A stretch of 64,000 nucleotides of DNA from Dechloromonas sp. (GCA_028687035.1 JAQUAX010000005.1:1-64000), one strand, 5' to 3'; numbered from the stretch's first letter, positions 8,002 to 18,365 are shown. Numbers and translations are program-made. The notes: generated by a model from the letters alone, not told the origin.

Positions 8002-8949
8002 ATGAGCGACGACTCCACACGCCCCATCGTCATCAAGCGCAAGAAGGTCGTCGCCGGCGGCGCCCACGGCGGCGCCTGGAAAATCGCCTACGCGGACTTC
8101 GTGACCGCGATGATGGCCTTCTTCCTGCTGATGTGGTTGCTCGGCTCGACCGCCAAGGGCGATCTGCAGGGCATCGCCGACTATTTCCAGAACCCGCTGA
8201 AAGTTTCGATGCAGGGGGGCTCGGGTTCCGGCGACGCGACCAGCATCCTGCAGGGCGGCGGCAAGGACCTGACGCGCCAGTCCGGTCAGGTCAAGAAGGG
8301 CGACGTCGAGGCGGCCAAGAAGACCACCTTTTCCAAGGAAGCCCAGCTTGAATTCCGCCGCCAGGAGCGGGAGCGCCTGGAGGTCCTGAAGGCCAGCATC
8401 GAGAAGATGATCGCCAGCAGTCCCCAGTTGTCGCAGTTCAAGAAGCAGCTGTTGCTCGACATCACCAGCGAAGGGCTCAGGATCCAGATCGTCGACGAAC
8501 AGAACCGGCCGATGTTCGATCTCAGCAGCGCCGAGCTGAAGCCCTACACGCGGGATATCCTGCGCCAGATCGGCAAGGCGCTGAATGCCGTCGATAATCG
8601 CATCAGTCTGGCCGGGCATACCGACGCTGCCCAGTTTTCCGGCGGCGAAAAGGGCTTCTCGAACTGGGAGCTGTCCGCCAACCGGGCGAACGCGTCGCGT
8701 CGCGAACTGGTGCTCGGCGGCATGGACGATAGTAAAGTGTTAAGAGTGGTAGGACTTGCACAAACGGTCTTATTCGATAAAAATGACCCTCTTAATTCGG
8801 CGAATCGGCGGATCAGTATTGTCGTGCTCAATCGCAAGACAGAAATGGCCATCCTGCAGGAGGAGGGGCCGGAGAGCGAAATCAGCGACGAGGACGGTCT
8901 TCCCGCCGGGCTGAATCTGCCGGCGGATGCGCGGGCCAGAGCCGGCTGA
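8002..8949 (+). CDS. motB: flagellar motor stator protein MotB
   Basis: Stator subunit that anchors MotA to peptidoglycan. The single N-terminal helix contains AYADFVTAMMAFFLLMW, with the proton-carrying aspartate at residue 32. A plug/linker region follows, and a C-terminal OmpA-like peptidoglycan-binding domain contains ISLAGHTDA and NWELSANRANASRR. Length (315 residues) is normal. Codons from about 8727 to 8842 are strikingly unlike the rest of the gene, being AT-rich with TTA, AGA, GTA, GGA and CTT (see findings). Confidence 0.96.
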   Translation: MSDDSTRPIVIKRKKVVAGGAHGGAWKIAYADFVTAMMAFFLLMWLLGSTAKGDLQGIADYFQNPLKVSMQGGSGSGDATSILQGGGKDLTRQSGQVKKGDVEAAKKTTFSKEAQLEFRRQERERLEVLKASIEKMIASSPQLSQFKKQLLLDITSEGLRIQIVDEQNRPMFDLSSAELKPYTRDILRQIGKALNAVDNRISLAGHTDAAQFSGGEKGFSNWELSANRANASRRELVLGGMDDSKVLRVVGLAQTVLFDKNDPLNSANRRISIVVLNRKTEMAILQEEGPESEISDEDGLPAGLNLPADARARAG

Positions 8950-8995
8950 AGTCGGCCGGTCGATCAATATATAGAACAGGCAAGGGAGAAACGGT

Positions 8996-10198
8996 ATGTG
9001 GCTGCCCATCGGGATCGGCTGGTCGCTGTTGGTTGCAGCGGTACTGCTCGCCATCGAGCCGGCCGCACGCAGTGGCCCCGTCATTTTTGCCCTGGTCCTG
9101 ATGCCGGTTGGCTGGCTGGTTGCAGCGAGCTTTGCCGGCCGCGCCCGTTCGGCGGGCGGTGCTCAGGCGAAGGCGCCTGCCGCCGAGCGCGAACTGATCG
9201 CCCACAGCAGCGACGCAATCATCCAGGTCGCCGGTGAAGTCGGCAACCAGATCGGCGAAATGCGCGGCGAACTGGACCGTGCGCGCAGCATCTTCAGCGA
9301 GGCGATCGACAAACTGGTCGCCAGCTTCCACAGCATGAACGAACAGATCCAGCGCCAGCAGGAACTGGGCATCCAGGCGGTTTCGGGCGATGCCAGCGGC
9401 GGTGCGGTCGAAAGCTTCCACCAATTCACCAGCAAGACCTCGCACACGCTGCGCCAGTTCGTCGATAGCGTCGTCGAGAACTCCCGGCTGGCGATGTCGC
9501 TGGTCGAGATGACCGACCGGATCACCTCCCAGATGGCCGAGGTGCGCGGCATGCTCGGCGAAATCGAAGGCATCGCCAAGCAGACCAACCTGCTCGCGCT
9601 GAACGCGGCGATCGAGGCGGCCCGCGCCGGCGAAGCGGGGCGCGGCTTTGCGGTCGTCGCCGACGAAGTGCGCGACCTATCCGGGCGGACCAACCATTTC
9701 AGCCAGCAGATCCGGGCTTCGCTGACCAACATGCAGGGAACGATCGAGCGCACCGAGCAGGCCATCAACCAGATGGCAGCCCAGGACATGACCTTCGCGC
9801 TGACGTCGAAGAGCGACGTCGAGCAGGCGATGCAGGGAATCGAGGCGATGAACGGCCGGACCAACCAGACGGTGGCCGAACTGAACACCATTTCCGAGCA
9901 GGTCGCGGTCGCCGTCAATCAGGCCATCATGTCGCTGCAATTCCAGGACATGATCACGCAACTGCTTGCCCACGTCGCGCTGCGCCTCGACATGCTCGAG
10001 GAGGTGGTCGGCGAGGAGCGCCAGATGGCGGCGACGCTGCGCGACGCCGAAGATCCCCGGCAGGCGCTGGCCGCGGTGGCGGCGATCCGTTCCCATGTCG
10101 ATGGCCTGGTCGCCAGGCTGGGCACGTTGAAGCAAGGCGTGCAAAATAATCCGGTAAGCCAGAGCGGCTTCGTCAGCGGCGAAGTCGAGTTGTTCTGA
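8996..10198 (+). CDS. methyl-accepting chemotaxis protein without periplasmic sensor
   Basis: A 400-residue receptor with two closely spaced N-terminal membrane helices (about 4-20 and 28-46) and no periplasmic domain, so it probably senses a membrane or cytoplasmic cue. A coiled-coil signalling domain follows, with the hairpin tip sequence [23 protein letters not shown] that contacts CheA and CheW. It ends in GEVELF, nearly the same tail as CheD in this operon. It begins 46 bp after motB with a GGGAGAAACGGT ribosome-binding region and is followed 18 bp later by cheY. Confidence 0.9.
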   Translation: MWLPIGIGWSLLVAAVLLAIEPAARSGPVIFALVLMPVGWLVAASFAGRARSAGGAQAKAPAAERELIAHSSDAIIQVAGEVGNQIGEMRGELDRARSIFSEAIDKLVASFHSMNEQIQRQQELGIQAVSGDASGGAVESFHQFTSKTSHTLRQFVDSVVENSRLAMSLVEMTDRITSQMAEVRGMLGEIEGIAKQTNLLALNAAIEAARAGEAGRGFAVVADEVRDLSGRTNHFSQQIRASLTNMQGTIERTEQAINQMAAQDMTFALTSKSDVEQAMQGIEAMNGRTNQTVAELNTISEQVAVAVNQAIMSLQFQDMITQLLAHVALRLDMLEEVVGEERQMAATLRDAEDPRQALAAVAAIRSHVDGLVARLGTLKQGVQNNPVSQSGFVSGEVELF

Positions 10199-10216
10199 TT
10201 CAAAAACGAGGAAAAA

Positions 10217-10582
10217 ATGGCCAAAACCATTCTTGCAGTAGATGACTCCGCCTCCATCCGCCAGATGGTCTCATTCACGCTGAAAAGCGCCGGCTACGAC
10301 GTGGTCGAGGCGGTCGACGGCATGGATGGCCTGGAAAAGGCGAAGGCCCGGAGCATCAATCTGGTCCTGACCGACCAGAACATGCCGCGCATGGATGGCC
10401 TGACCCTGATCAAGAGCCTGCGGGGCATGCCCCAGTACGCGACGACGCCGATCCTGATGCTGACCACCGAGTCGTCCGACACGATGAAGATGCAGGGCCG
10501 CGCGGCCGGCGCCACCGGCTGGCTGGTCAAGCCCTTCGATCCGCAGAAACTGATCGAAGTCGTTCGCAAAGTGATCGGCTGA
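10217..10582 (+). CDS. CheY-like single-domain response regulator
   Basis: Stand-alone receiver domain of 121 residues. The acidic pair is D9/D10, the phospho-acceptor D53 lies in LTDQNMP, and T83 and K105 complete the switch. Its sequence is less like enteric CheY than that of the second copy at 23454, so it may serve the first CheA as a phosphate sink or an alternative output. A strong AAAACGAGGAAAAA ribosome-binding region precedes ATG 10217. Confidence 0.9.
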   Translation: MAKTILAVDDSASIRQMVSFTLKSAGYDVVEAVDGMDGLEKAKARSINLVLTDQNMPRMDGLTLIKSLRGMPQYATTPILMLTTESSDTMKMQGRAAGATGWLVKPFDPQKLIEVVRKVIG

Positions 10583-10659
10583 CGCGGAGCGGCGGGGCGC
10601 CCGCAGCGCGCCCGCATTCGACGTACGGCGGCCCGGGGGCGGCCGCGCAGGGGAGTGGC

Positions 10660-12999
10660 ATGGCTATCGACATGAGTCAGTTTTACCAGGTGTTCTTCGA
10701 GGAATCGGCGGAACACCTGGCGGCAATGGAGGCGTTGCTGCTGGATCTGGATGTCGGGGATCCGGATCCCGAGCAGCTCAATGCAATTTTCCGGGCTGCG
10801 CATTCGATCAAGGGCAGTGCCGGCACCTTCGGTTTTACCGATCTCGCCGAAACGACGCATATCCTGGAGAACCTGCTCGACCGCATCCGGCGGCAGGAGC
10901 TTGCATTGCGGCCGGACATGGTCGACGCCTTCCTCGAGGCGGGCGACCTGTTGCGCGGCATGCTGGCGGCTCACCAGGGAAGCGGCCAGCCAGTCGCTGC
11001 GGAAGCGGTCGCCGCGATCTGCGAGCGCCTGCGCCGGCTGTCGACGAGCGAGGCCGAACCCGCGGCGCCAGTCGGACGTCCCGCGGCGGCGCCTGCCGGG
11101 CAGGCCGCGGTCACGGCCGCAACCCGCTGCTTCGACATCGAGTTCGTGCCGACCGAGGCGTCGGCCAGCGGCGACGGTATCGTCAATCTGCTCGACGAAT
11201 TGCGCGGGTTGGGGCAACTGGACATCCTGCAGCAGCCGGACGACGGCCCGCATGCGGTCGGTTTCTGGCAATTGCGGCTGTCCACCGCGCATCCGCAGAC
11301 GCAGTTCAGCGAGCAGATCGATTTCATCGCCGAGAGCGGTGCCTGGCGCATCGTCGAAAATCGCGCGATCGCGGCCGACGGCTCCGCATCCTACGGCTTC
11401 TTCGACGACGTTCCGGGCCTGCCGGACGAGGAGCGGGCCTACGGTTTCTTCGAGCCATTGCCCGCCGTTCCGGCCCAGGACGAAAGCTACGGCTTCTTCG
11501 AGCCCCTGCCCGAGGTGCCTGCCGCGGCCTCCACCGGGCCGGCCGACGAATCCTGCGGCTTTCTCGCGTCGGCGCCGGCCGCGAGCGCCGCGGGGGATGG
11601 CGAGGCCTACGGTTTCTTCGAACCGCTGCCGGCGGCGGCCGCCGCGCCCGCGCCGGCCGAGGAGGGCGACGGCTACGGCTTCTTCGTGCCGGTCCAGCCG
11701 CCTGCCGCCGTGCCCGCACCCGTCGTCGCCCCGGCGCCCGAGCATCCGCGGTCGACGCCGGCCGTGGCCGAAAAACCGGAAGAGGCGCCGAAGCGTCCGG
11801 CCAAGCAGCCGGCGGCGGCCGATTCGTCGATCCGGGTCAGCGTCGAGAAGGTCGACCAGCTGATCAACCTGGTCGGCGAACTGGTCATCACCCAGGCGAT
11901 GCTGCAGCAGGCCGCGATCCAGATGCAGGAGGCCGTGCCGGAACGCCTGGTCAACGGCCTGGCCCAGCTCGAGCGCAATACGCGCGACCTGCAGGAATCG
12001 GTGATGTCGATCCGCATGTTGCCGATTTCCTTCGTCTTCTCGCGTTTCCCGCGCGTCGTCCGCGATTTGTCCGGCAAGCTCGGCAAGCAGGTCGAACTGA
12101 AGACCTCGGGCGAAACCACCGAACTCGACAAGAGCCTGATCGAACGCATCGCCGATCCGCTGACCCACCTGATCCGCAACAGCCTGGATCACGGCATCGA
12201 GTCGCCGGAAAAGCGCGTCGCCGCCGGCAAGAACCCGGTCGGCACGATCACGTTGAAGGCCTACCATCAGGGCGGCAACATCGTCATCGAGGTCGGCGAC
12301 GACGGGGCCGGGCTGCAGCGCAGCCGCATCCTGGCCAAGGCGCGCGAGCGCGGGCTGCCGGTTTCCGACCAGATGACGGATTCGGAAGTGTTCAACCTGA
12401 TCTTCGAGGCCGGCTTCTCGACCGCCGAGCAGGTCACCGACGTCTCCGGGCGCGGCGTCGGCATGGACGTCGTGCGCCGCAACATCCAGGCGATGGGCGG
12501 ACGCGTCGAGATCGATTCGATGCCCGGCATCGGCACCCGGATGACGGTGCGCCTGCCGCTGACGCTGGCCATCCTCGACGGCATGTCGGTCGCCGTCGGC
12601 GATCAGGTCTATATCCTGCCGCTGTCCTACGTCATCGAGTCGCTGCAGCCGCAGCCGGGCGACATCAAGACGCTGTCCAACCAGGCGCGGGTCATCCAGG
12701 TGCGCGGCGAATACCTGCCGGTCGTCGTGCTCAACGAGTTCTTCAACCTGCCGTCGCGCTGGAGCGACTACACGCAGGGCATCATGGTCGTCATCGACGC
12801 CGACGGCATCAAGGCGGCGCTGTTCGTCGACGCGCTGGTCGGCCAGCACCAGGTGGTGATCAAGAGCCTGGAGGCGAACTACCGCCGGGTGCACGGCATT
12901 TCCGGCGCAACCATCATGGGCGACGGTCACGTCGCGCTGATCCTGGACGTCTCGGCGATCGCCGGCGCGATCCGGGCGAACATGCACAAGGCCGGCTGA
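10660..12999 (+). CDS. cheA: chemotaxis histidine kinase CheA with YGFF-repeat linker
   Basis: Core chemotaxis kinase that phosphorylates CheY and CheB. Order of domains in 779 residues: P1 phosphotransfer domain with H48 in AHSIKGSAGTFGF; a P2-like region (about 150-235); an Ala/Pro-rich linker (about 240-375) with six YGFF-type repeats at residues 245, 261, 277, 299 (degenerate CGFL), 317 and 339; P3 dimerisation (SVEKVDQLINLVGELV); P4 ATPase with HLIRNSLDHG, DDGAGL and GRGVGMDVV; and the P5 CheW-like domain. The repeat linker is unusual for CheA as I know it. A second CheA lies at 24715. Confidence 0.95.
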   Translation: MAIDMSQFYQVFFEESAEHLAAMEALLLDLDVGDPDPEQLNAIFRAAHSIKGSAGTFGFTDLAETTHILENLLDRIRRQELALRPDMVDAFLEAGDLLRGMLAAHQGSGQPVAAEAVAAICERLRRLSTSEAEPAAPVGRPAAAPAGQAAVTAATRCFDIEFVPTEASASGDGIVNLLDELRGLGQLDILQQPDDGPHAVGFWQLRLSTAHPQTQFSEQIDFIAESGAWRIVENRAIAADGSASYGFFDDVPGLPDEERAYGFFEPLPAVPAQDESYGFFEPLPEVPAAASTGPADESCGFLASAPAASAAGDGEAYGFFEPLPAAAAAPAPAEEGDGYGFFVPVQPPAAVPAPVVAPAPEHPRSTPAVAEKPEEAPKRPAKQPAAADSSIRVSVEKVDQLINLVGELVITQAMLQQAAIQMQEAVPERLVNGLAQLERNTRDLQESVMSIRMLPISFVFSRFPRVVRDLSGKLGKQVELKTSGETTELDKSLIERIADPLTHLIRNSLDHGIESPEKRVAAGKNPVGTITLKAYHQGGNIVIEVGDDGAGLQRSRILAKARERGLPVSDQMTDSEVFNLIFEAGFSTAEQVTDVSGRGVGMDVVRRNIQAMGGRVEIDSMPGIGTRMTVRLPLTLAILDGMSVAVGDQVYILPLSYVIESLQPQPGDIKTLSNQARVIQVRGEYLPVVVLNEFFNLPSRWSDYTQGIMVVIDADGIKAALFVDALVGQHQVVIKSLEANYRRVHGISGATIMGDGHVALILDVSAIAGAIRANMHKAG

Positions 13000-13020
13000 C
13001 GGCCCGAGGAGGAGTACGAC

Positions 13021-13521
13021 ATGGAAACGACCCCGCACGCGGTCAACCCCGGTAGCGACGAGGATTCGGTGGCCAGCGAATACCTGACCTTCACGCTGGG
13101 CAGCGAGGAATATGCGATCGATATCCTGAAGGTCCAGGAAATCCGCGGCTACGAGCCGCCGACGCTGATCGCCAACGCGCCGCCCTTCATCAAGGGCGTC
13201 ATCAACCTGCGCGGCATCATCGTCCCGATCATCGACCTGCGCATCAAGTTCAACCTCGGGCGCATCGAATACACGCCGTTTACCGTCGTCGTGATCCTCA
13301 ACGTCGCCGGCCGTATCGTCGGTGCCGTGGTCGACAGCGTGTCCGACGTCATTTCGCTGAGCCGCGCGCAGATCCGTCCGGCCCCCGACTTCTCCGGCAG
13401 CTTCGACACCAAGTACATCGTCGGTCTGGCCGCGCTGGATTCCCGGATGTTGATCGTCACCGACATCGAACGACTGATGACCAGCGCCGACATGGAACTG
13501 GTCGATAGCGCCGCCGCCTGA
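13021..13521 (+). CDS. cheW: chemotaxis coupling protein CheW
   Basis: Adaptor linking receptors to CheA. The 166-residue protein has the standard CheW beta-barrel signatures: [21 protein letters not shown] at the N-terminus, [13 protein letters not shown] in the middle and VDSVSDVI near the end. A GAGGAGTACGAC ribosome-binding region precedes ATG 13021. It directly follows cheA, 22 bp from its stop. Confidence 0.96.
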   Translation: METTPHAVNPGSDEDSVASEYLTFTLGSEEYAIDILKVQEIRGYEPPTLIANAPPFIKGVINLRGIIVPIIDLRIKFNLGRIEYTPFTVVVILNVAGRIVGAVVDSVSDVISLSRAQIRPAPDFSGSFDTKYIVGLAALDSRMLIVTDIERLMTSADMELVDSAAA

Positions 13522-13549
13522 CGCGGCCCATTTGAACAAGGCGAGCACC

Positions 13550-15949
13550 ATGCTGAACAACATGCGTATCGGAACCCGGCTCTTCTGGCAGGCCCTGGGG
13601 ATGGCCTTCTGGTTCGTCGTCCTCGTCGCCGTCGCGATGTACTACATGCGCGACATCAACCAGGCCACCGAGCAGGTGTATTCGGACAAGCTCGAACCGG
13701 GTGCCCTCGTCCAGCGCATCGAGACGCTGATGGCCGAAAACAACCAGCAGATCACCGCCGGGCTGTTGCACGACCCGAGCGGCAAGCAGGCGGCGAACCA
13801 CGATCACCCGCTGGCCCAGCATACCGACCAGGTGCTGAAGAACCGCGACCGGATCAACGAACTGTGGCAGCGTTTCCGCGCCCATCCGCTGGGCGACGAC
13901 GAGCGGGCCCTGGCCGATGCCTACGAGCAGGCGCGCGGCGTCTTCGTCAAGGACGGCCTGCTGCCCGCCGCCGAGGCGCTGAATGCCGGCGATTACCAGA
14001 AGGCCGCCGCGATCTACCGGGATGTGATTCGCCCGTCCTACGCCAAGGCGCGCGAGGCCGCCGACGCGCTGCGCGATTACTATGCCGCGTCGGGCCGGGA
14101 CCTGTACCTGCAGTCGCAGGCGACCTACGAACGGACCGTGCAGCTGATGATCGGCCTCGCCGCGCTGGTCACCGTGCTGATCGCCGCTTTCGCCTGGATG
14201 TTCGCGCGCAGCATCACTCGGCCGCTGGCCGGCGCGGTCGGGCTGGCCGAGGCGGTCGCCCGCGGTGAACTCGACAACCGGATCGAAATCGACGGCAGCG
14301 ACCAGGTCGCCGAACTGCTGCGCGCCCTGGAGAAGATGCAGGGCGAACTGAGGTCCCGCATCGAGGCCGACCGCCGCGCCGCCAACGAGACGCTGCGCAT
14401 CAAGGTCGCCCTCGACGTGACGTCGAACAACGTGATGGTGGCCGATCCGGACGGCAAGATCATCTACTGCAACGCCGCGGTGCTCGAGATGATGCGCAAT
14501 GCCGAGAGCGACCTGCGCCAGCAGCTGCCCGAATTCCGGGCCGACGCGATCCTCGGTTCCAATTTCGACATCTACCACCGCCAGCCGGCGCACCAGCGCA
14601 ACCTGCTGGCCGGCCTGAAAGGCACCTACCGGACCGAAATGCAGGTCGGCAGCCGGCATTTCTCGCTGGTCGCCTGTCCCATCGTCAATGCCGAAGGCGA
14701 GCGCCTGGGCACGGTCGTCGAATGGCGCGACCGGACCGCCGAGGTCCATATCGAGCAGGAAGTTGCGACCATCATCGGCGCCGCGGTCGCCGGCGACTTC
14801 AGCAAGCGCCTGGACGCCGCGAAGATGAGCGGCTTCTTCCGGCTGATTTCCGAAGGCATCAACCAGTTGCTCGAGGCCAATACCCGGGCGCTCGACGACG
14901 TCGGCGCGATGCTGGCCCGGATGTCGCGCGGCGACCTGCGCGAGCGGATCGACGCCGACTACCAGGGCATGCTCGGCAAGCTCAAGGACGACGCCAACAT
15001 CACCGTCGACAACCTGCAGCAGATCGTCACGTCGATCAAGTCGGCGACGGACGCGATCAACACGGCGGCGAAGGAGATTGCGTCGGGGAACCAGGACCTG
15101 TCGAGCCGGACGGAAGAGCAGGCGAGCAGTCTGGAAGAGACGGCGTCGAGCATGGAGCAGCTGACGAGCACGGTGAAGCAGAACGCGGACAACGCGCGGC
15201 AGGCGAACGAACTGGCGGGGAGTGCACAGCAGGTGGCGATCCGCGGCGGGGAGGTGGTCGGTCAGGTGGTGGACACGATGAGCGCGATCCACCATTCGAG
15301 CGCGAAGATTGCGGACATCATCGGGGTGATCGACGGGATTGCGTTCCAGACGAACATCCTGGCGCTGAATGCGGCGGTGGAAGCGGCGCGGGCCGGGGAG
15401 CAGGGTCGGGGCTTTGCGGTGGTGGCGACGGAAGTGCGGAACCTGGCGCAGCGGAGCGCGGCGGCGGCGAAGGAGATCAAGGGACTGATCTCGGACTCGG
15501 TGGAGAAGGTGGAAGTCGGGAACCGGCTGGTGGACCAGGCGGGGCGGACGATGGAGGAAGTGGTCGCGGCGATCAAGCGGGTGGCGAAGATCATGGGCGA
15601 CATATCGGATGCGAGCCGGGAGCAGAGTTCGGGGATCGAGCAGGTGAGCCTGGCGGTGAGCCAGATGGACGAAGTGACGCAGCAGAACGCGGCGCTGGTC
15701 GAGCAGGCGGCGGCCGCTGCCGAAAGCCTCGAGGAACAGGCGCAGAACCTGGCGCAGGCCGTGTCGGTGTTCGCGCTGGCGCGGGAAGTGCAGCCGGTGC
15801 GCCGCGCCGAGCCGGTCGCACGCCCGGCGCCCGCCGCCCGTCCGGCCCCGCGGGCGTTGCCGCACCGCGAGTCGGTCCGCCTGAAGCCGTCGGCGGTCAG
15901 GTCGGCTGCGCCGGCAGCCAGCGACGATGACGAATGGGCCGAGTTCTGA
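13550..15949 (+). CDS. methyl-accepting chemotaxis protein with periplasmic helical sensor and cytoplasmic PAS
   Basis: A 799-residue receptor. It has TM1 at about 12-32, a helical periplasmic sensor, TM2 at about 198-220 and HAMP. A PAS-like domain contains [16 protein letters not shown], followed by a second HAMP-like segment and the signalling hairpin. The track's TTG start (13532) is rejected for ATG 13550, which has AAGGCGAG upstream. The last residues, DDEWAEF, resemble the NWETF tether for CheR/CheB. Bases 15034-15741 are identical to the next gene. PAS and HAMP regions are paralogous to that gene but diverged. Confidence 0.92.
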   Translation: MLNNMRIGTRLFWQALGMAFWFVVLVAVAMYYMRDINQATEQVYSDKLEPGALVQRIETLMAENNQQITAGLLHDPSGKQAANHDHPLAQHTDQVLKNRDRINELWQRFRAHPLGDDERALADAYEQARGVFVKDGLLPAAEALNAGDYQKAAAIYRDVIRPSYAKAREAADALRDYYAASGRDLYLQSQATYERTVQLMIGLAALVTVLIAAFAWMFARSITRPLAGAVGLAEAVARGELDNRIEIDGSDQVAELLRALEKMQGELRSRIEADRRAANETLRIKVALDVTSNNVMVADPDGKIIYCNAAVLEMMRNAESDLRQQLPEFRADAILGSNFDIYHRQPAHQRNLLAGLKGTYRTEMQVGSRHFSLVACPIVNAEGERLGTVVEWRDRTAEVHIEQEVATIIGAAVAGDFSKRLDAAKMSGFFRLISEGINQLLEANTRALDDVGAMLARMSRGDLRERIDADYQGMLGKLKDDANITVDNLQQIVTSIKSATDAINTAAKEIASGNQDLSSRTEEQASSLEETASSMEQLTSTVKQNADNARQANELAGSAQQVAIRGGEVVGQVVDTMSAIHHSSAKIADIIGVIDGIAFQTNILALNAAVEAARAGEQGRGFAVVATEVRNLAQRSAAAAKEIKGLISDSVEKVEVGNRLVDQAGRTMEEVVAAIKRVAKIMGDISDASREQSSGIEQVSLAVSQMDEVTQQNAALVEQAAAAAESLEEQAQNLAQAVSVFALAREVQPVRRAEPVARPAPAARPAPRALPHRESVRLKPSAVRSAAPAASDDDEWAEF
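15034..15741 (+). repeat. 708-bp perfect direct repeat, copy 1 (MCP signalling module)
   Basis: Reading both copies line by line I find no difference between 15034-15741 and 17468-18175. The copies are 2434 bp apart and lie in the same reading phase of their genes. Flanking sequence diverges immediately on both sides. Codon choice inside the block (GCG, GGG, CGG rich) differs from the GCC/GGC-rich flanks. Confidence 0.92.
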
Positions 15950-16004
15950 CCAGAGAATGCAAGGTGCAGCCGCAGGCGGCGCCAGAAATTGACGAGGAGA
16001 AGCA

Positions 16005-18365
16005 ATGAGAACCAATCTGCCGGTAAGCGACAAGGAAATCGTATTGGCGCCCCACACGCTGATCGTTTCGAAGACCGACCTGAAGGGGCGCATCACGTAC
16101 GTGAACCGCGATTTCCTCGAAATCAGCGGGTTCACCGAGGCCGAACTGATCGGCGAGCCGCACAACATCGTCCGCCATCCGGACATGCCGGTCGAAGCCT
16201 TCGCCGACATGTGGAAGACGCTGCAGCAGAACCGGCCGTGGACCGGCTACGTCAAGAACCGCTGCAAGAACGGCGACTACTACTGGGTCGAGGCCAACGC
16301 GACGCCGATCTGGGAAAACGGCCAGGTGACCGGCTACATGTCGGTTCGCCGCAAGGCCGATCCGGCGACCCTCCAGCAGGTCGACGGCATTTACCGCCAG
16401 TTCCGCGAAAAGCGCCAGGGCAACCTGAAGATCGTCCGCGGCGCCGTCGTCGCCGGCGGTGAAGGCATGGGCGCCAGCCTGCGCGACCTGTCGGCGTCGG
16501 CCAAGCTGAACCTGGCCGGGCTGCTGATGGTCGTCGCGCTGCTCGTCCTCGGCTTCGCCGGGGAATATCTCGGCATCGCTGCGCCGGTGATCGGCGTCGG
16601 CGCTGCGGCGATCGGCTTCCTGATCCTGCGCGCGGTCGCCGGCAGCCTGCTGCGGCCGCTCGAGACGGTGACCGACACCTTCCGGCGCATCGCGGCCGGC
16701 GAGTACTACAACAAGTTCGATTTCAACCGCGACGACGAGGTCGGCAAGGTGCTGCAGGCCATGCAGTCGATGCAGATCAAGCTCGGCTGCGATGTCGCCG
16801 AGGCCAACCGGGTCGGCGAGGAAAACCTGCGCATCAAGATCGGCCTCGACAATGTCGCGACCAACGTGATGATCGCCGACGACGGCCTGAACATCATCTA
16901 CATGAACCGGGCCATCCACGAGATGTTCGCCCATGCCGAGGCCGACATCCGCAAGGACCTGCCGCAGTTTTCCGTGGCCGGCCTGATGGGCGCCAACATC
17001 GACATCTTCCACAAGAACCCGGCGCACCAGCGCGGCATGCTGGACAAGCTGTCCAGCACCTACCGCGCGACGATCCGGGTCGGCGGCCGGACCTTCGCGC
17101 TGGCGGTGACGCCGGTGGTCAACGAGCGCGGGCTGCGCCTGGGCTATGCCGTCGAGTGGCTGGACCGGACCGCCGAGGTCGCGGTCGAGGAGGAAGTTGC
17201 CGACATCGTCGCCGGCGCGGCGCGCGGCGATTTCACGCGGCGCGTGTCGCCGGACGGCAAGACCGGCTTCTTCCTGCGCCTGGCCGGCGACCTGAACCGC
17301 CTGCTCGAGACCAGCCAGAAGGGCCTCGAGGATGTTGCCCACGTGCTTTCGGCGATGGCCGAGGGCGACCTGACCCAGAGCATCGAGGACGACTACGAGG
17401 GCACCTTCGGCCAGCTGAAGGACGACGCCAACCTGACGGTCAACCGCCTGACCGAGATCGTCGAGCAGATCAAGTCGGCGACGGACGCGATCAACACGGC
17501 GGCGAAGGAGATTGCGTCGGGGAACCAGGACCTGTCGAGCCGGACGGAAGAGCAGGCGAGCAGTCTGGAAGAGACGGCGTCGAGCATGGAGCAGCTGACG
17601 AGCACGGTGAAGCAGAACGCGGACAACGCGCGGCAGGCGAACGAACTGGCGGGGAGTGCACAGCAGGTGGCGATCCGCGGCGGGGAGGTGGTCGGTCAGG
17701 TGGTGGACACGATGAGCGCGATCCACCATTCGAGCGCGAAGATTGCGGACATCATCGGGGTGATCGACGGGATTGCGTTCCAGACGAACATCCTGGCGCT
17801 GAATGCGGCGGTGGAAGCGGCGCGGGCCGGGGAGCAGGGTCGGGGCTTTGCGGTGGTGGCGACGGAAGTGCGGAACCTGGCGCAGCGGAGCGCGGCGGCG
17901 GCGAAGGAGATCAAGGGACTGATCTCGGACTCGGTGGAGAAGGTGGAAGTCGGGAACCGGCTGGTGGACCAGGCGGGGCGGACGATGGAGGAAGTGGTCG
18001 CGGCGATCAAGCGGGTGGCGAAGATCATGGGCGACATATCGGATGCGAGCCGGGAGCAGAGTTCGGGGATCGAGCAGGTGAGCCTGGCGGTGAGCCAGAT
18101 GGACGAAGTGACGCAGCAGAACGCGGCGCTGGTCGAGCAGGCGGCGGCCGCTGCCGAAAGCCTCGAGGAACAGGCCGACAGCCTGGCCCACGCGGTCGCG
18201 GTGTTCCGCGTCGACGAATCGGCGGGCGGCTTCCAGGCCGCTCCGCGTCCGGCGAGCGCCCCGGTCAGGGAGCGGGCGCCGGTCCCGCAGCGCAATTCCC
18301 GCGCTGGCGCCGGCAAGGTGCCGGCATTGCCGGCCAGCCTGGACGACGAGTGGGAAGAGTTCTGA
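16005..18365 (+). CDS. Aer-like PAS-containing methyl-accepting chemotaxis protein
   Basis: A 786-residue energy/redox taxis receptor. An N-terminal PAS domain of Aer type (GRITYVNRDFLEISGFTEAE, HNIVRHPDMP, WTGYVKNRCKNGDYYWVEAN) probably binds FAD. A short hydrophobic pair follows (about 165-210) with almost no periplasmic loop, then HAMP, a second PAS like that of the preceding MCP, HAMP and the signalling domain. It ends in DDEWEEF, another tether-like tail. Its signalling module is the second copy of the 708-bp repeat. cheR starts 1 bp after the stop. Confidence 0.92.
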   Translation: MRTNLPVSDKEIVLAPHTLIVSKTDLKGRITYVNRDFLEISGFTEAELIGEPHNIVRHPDMPVEAFADMWKTLQQNRPWTGYVKNRCKNGDYYWVEANATPIWENGQVTGYMSVRRKADPATLQQVDGIYRQFREKRQGNLKIVRGAVVAGGEGMGASLRDLSASAKLNLAGLLMVVALLVLGFAGEYLGIAAPVIGVGAAAIGFLILRAVAGSLLRPLETVTDTFRRIAAGEYYNKFDFNRDDEVGKVLQAMQSMQIKLGCDVAEANRVGEENLRIKIGLDNVATNVMIADDGLNIIYMNRAIHEMFAHAEADIRKDLPQFSVAGLMGANIDIFHKNPAHQRGMLDKLSSTYRATIRVGGRTFALAVTPVVNERGLRLGYAVEWLDRTAEVAVEEEVADIVAGAARGDFTRRVSPDGKTGFFLRLAGDLNRLLETSQKGLEDVAHVLSAMAEGDLTQSIEDDYEGTFGQLKDDANLTVNRLTEIVEQIKSATDAINTAAKEIASGNQDLSSRTEEQASSLEETASSMEQLTSTVKQNADNARQANELAGSAQQVAIRGGEVVGQVVDTMSAIHHSSAKIADIIGVIDGIAFQTNILALNAAVEAARAGEQGRGFAVVATEVRNLAQRSAAAAKEIKGLISDSVEKVEVGNRLVDQAGRTMEEVVAAIKRVAKIMGDISDASREQSSGIEQVSLAVSQMDEVTQQNAALVEQAAAAAESLEEQADSLAHAVAVFRVDESAGGFQAAPRPASAPVRERAPVPQRNSRAGAGKVPALPASLDDEWEEF
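17468..18175 (+). repeat. 708-bp perfect direct repeat, copy 2 (MCP signalling module)
   Basis: Second copy of the block at 15034-15741, encoding the methylation helices and kinase-contact tip of the Aer-like receptor. Identity starts at GATCAAGTCGGCGACGG and stops just after GAGGAACAGGC. The copies are in phase, so recombination between them would yield an intact chimeric receptor. Confidence 0.92.

Noticed and set aside
10294-13563. 1089-residue minus-strand ORF opposite cheA/cheW
   Set aside because: Shadow frame of cheA; composition is Arg/Gly/His/Asp-rich without any recognisable domain.
15034-18175. MCP duplication as a sequencing or assembly error
   Set aside because: Flanks differ and both genes stay intact and in phase, so biology is more likely; long reads would be needed to exclude a collapsed or copied consensus fully.
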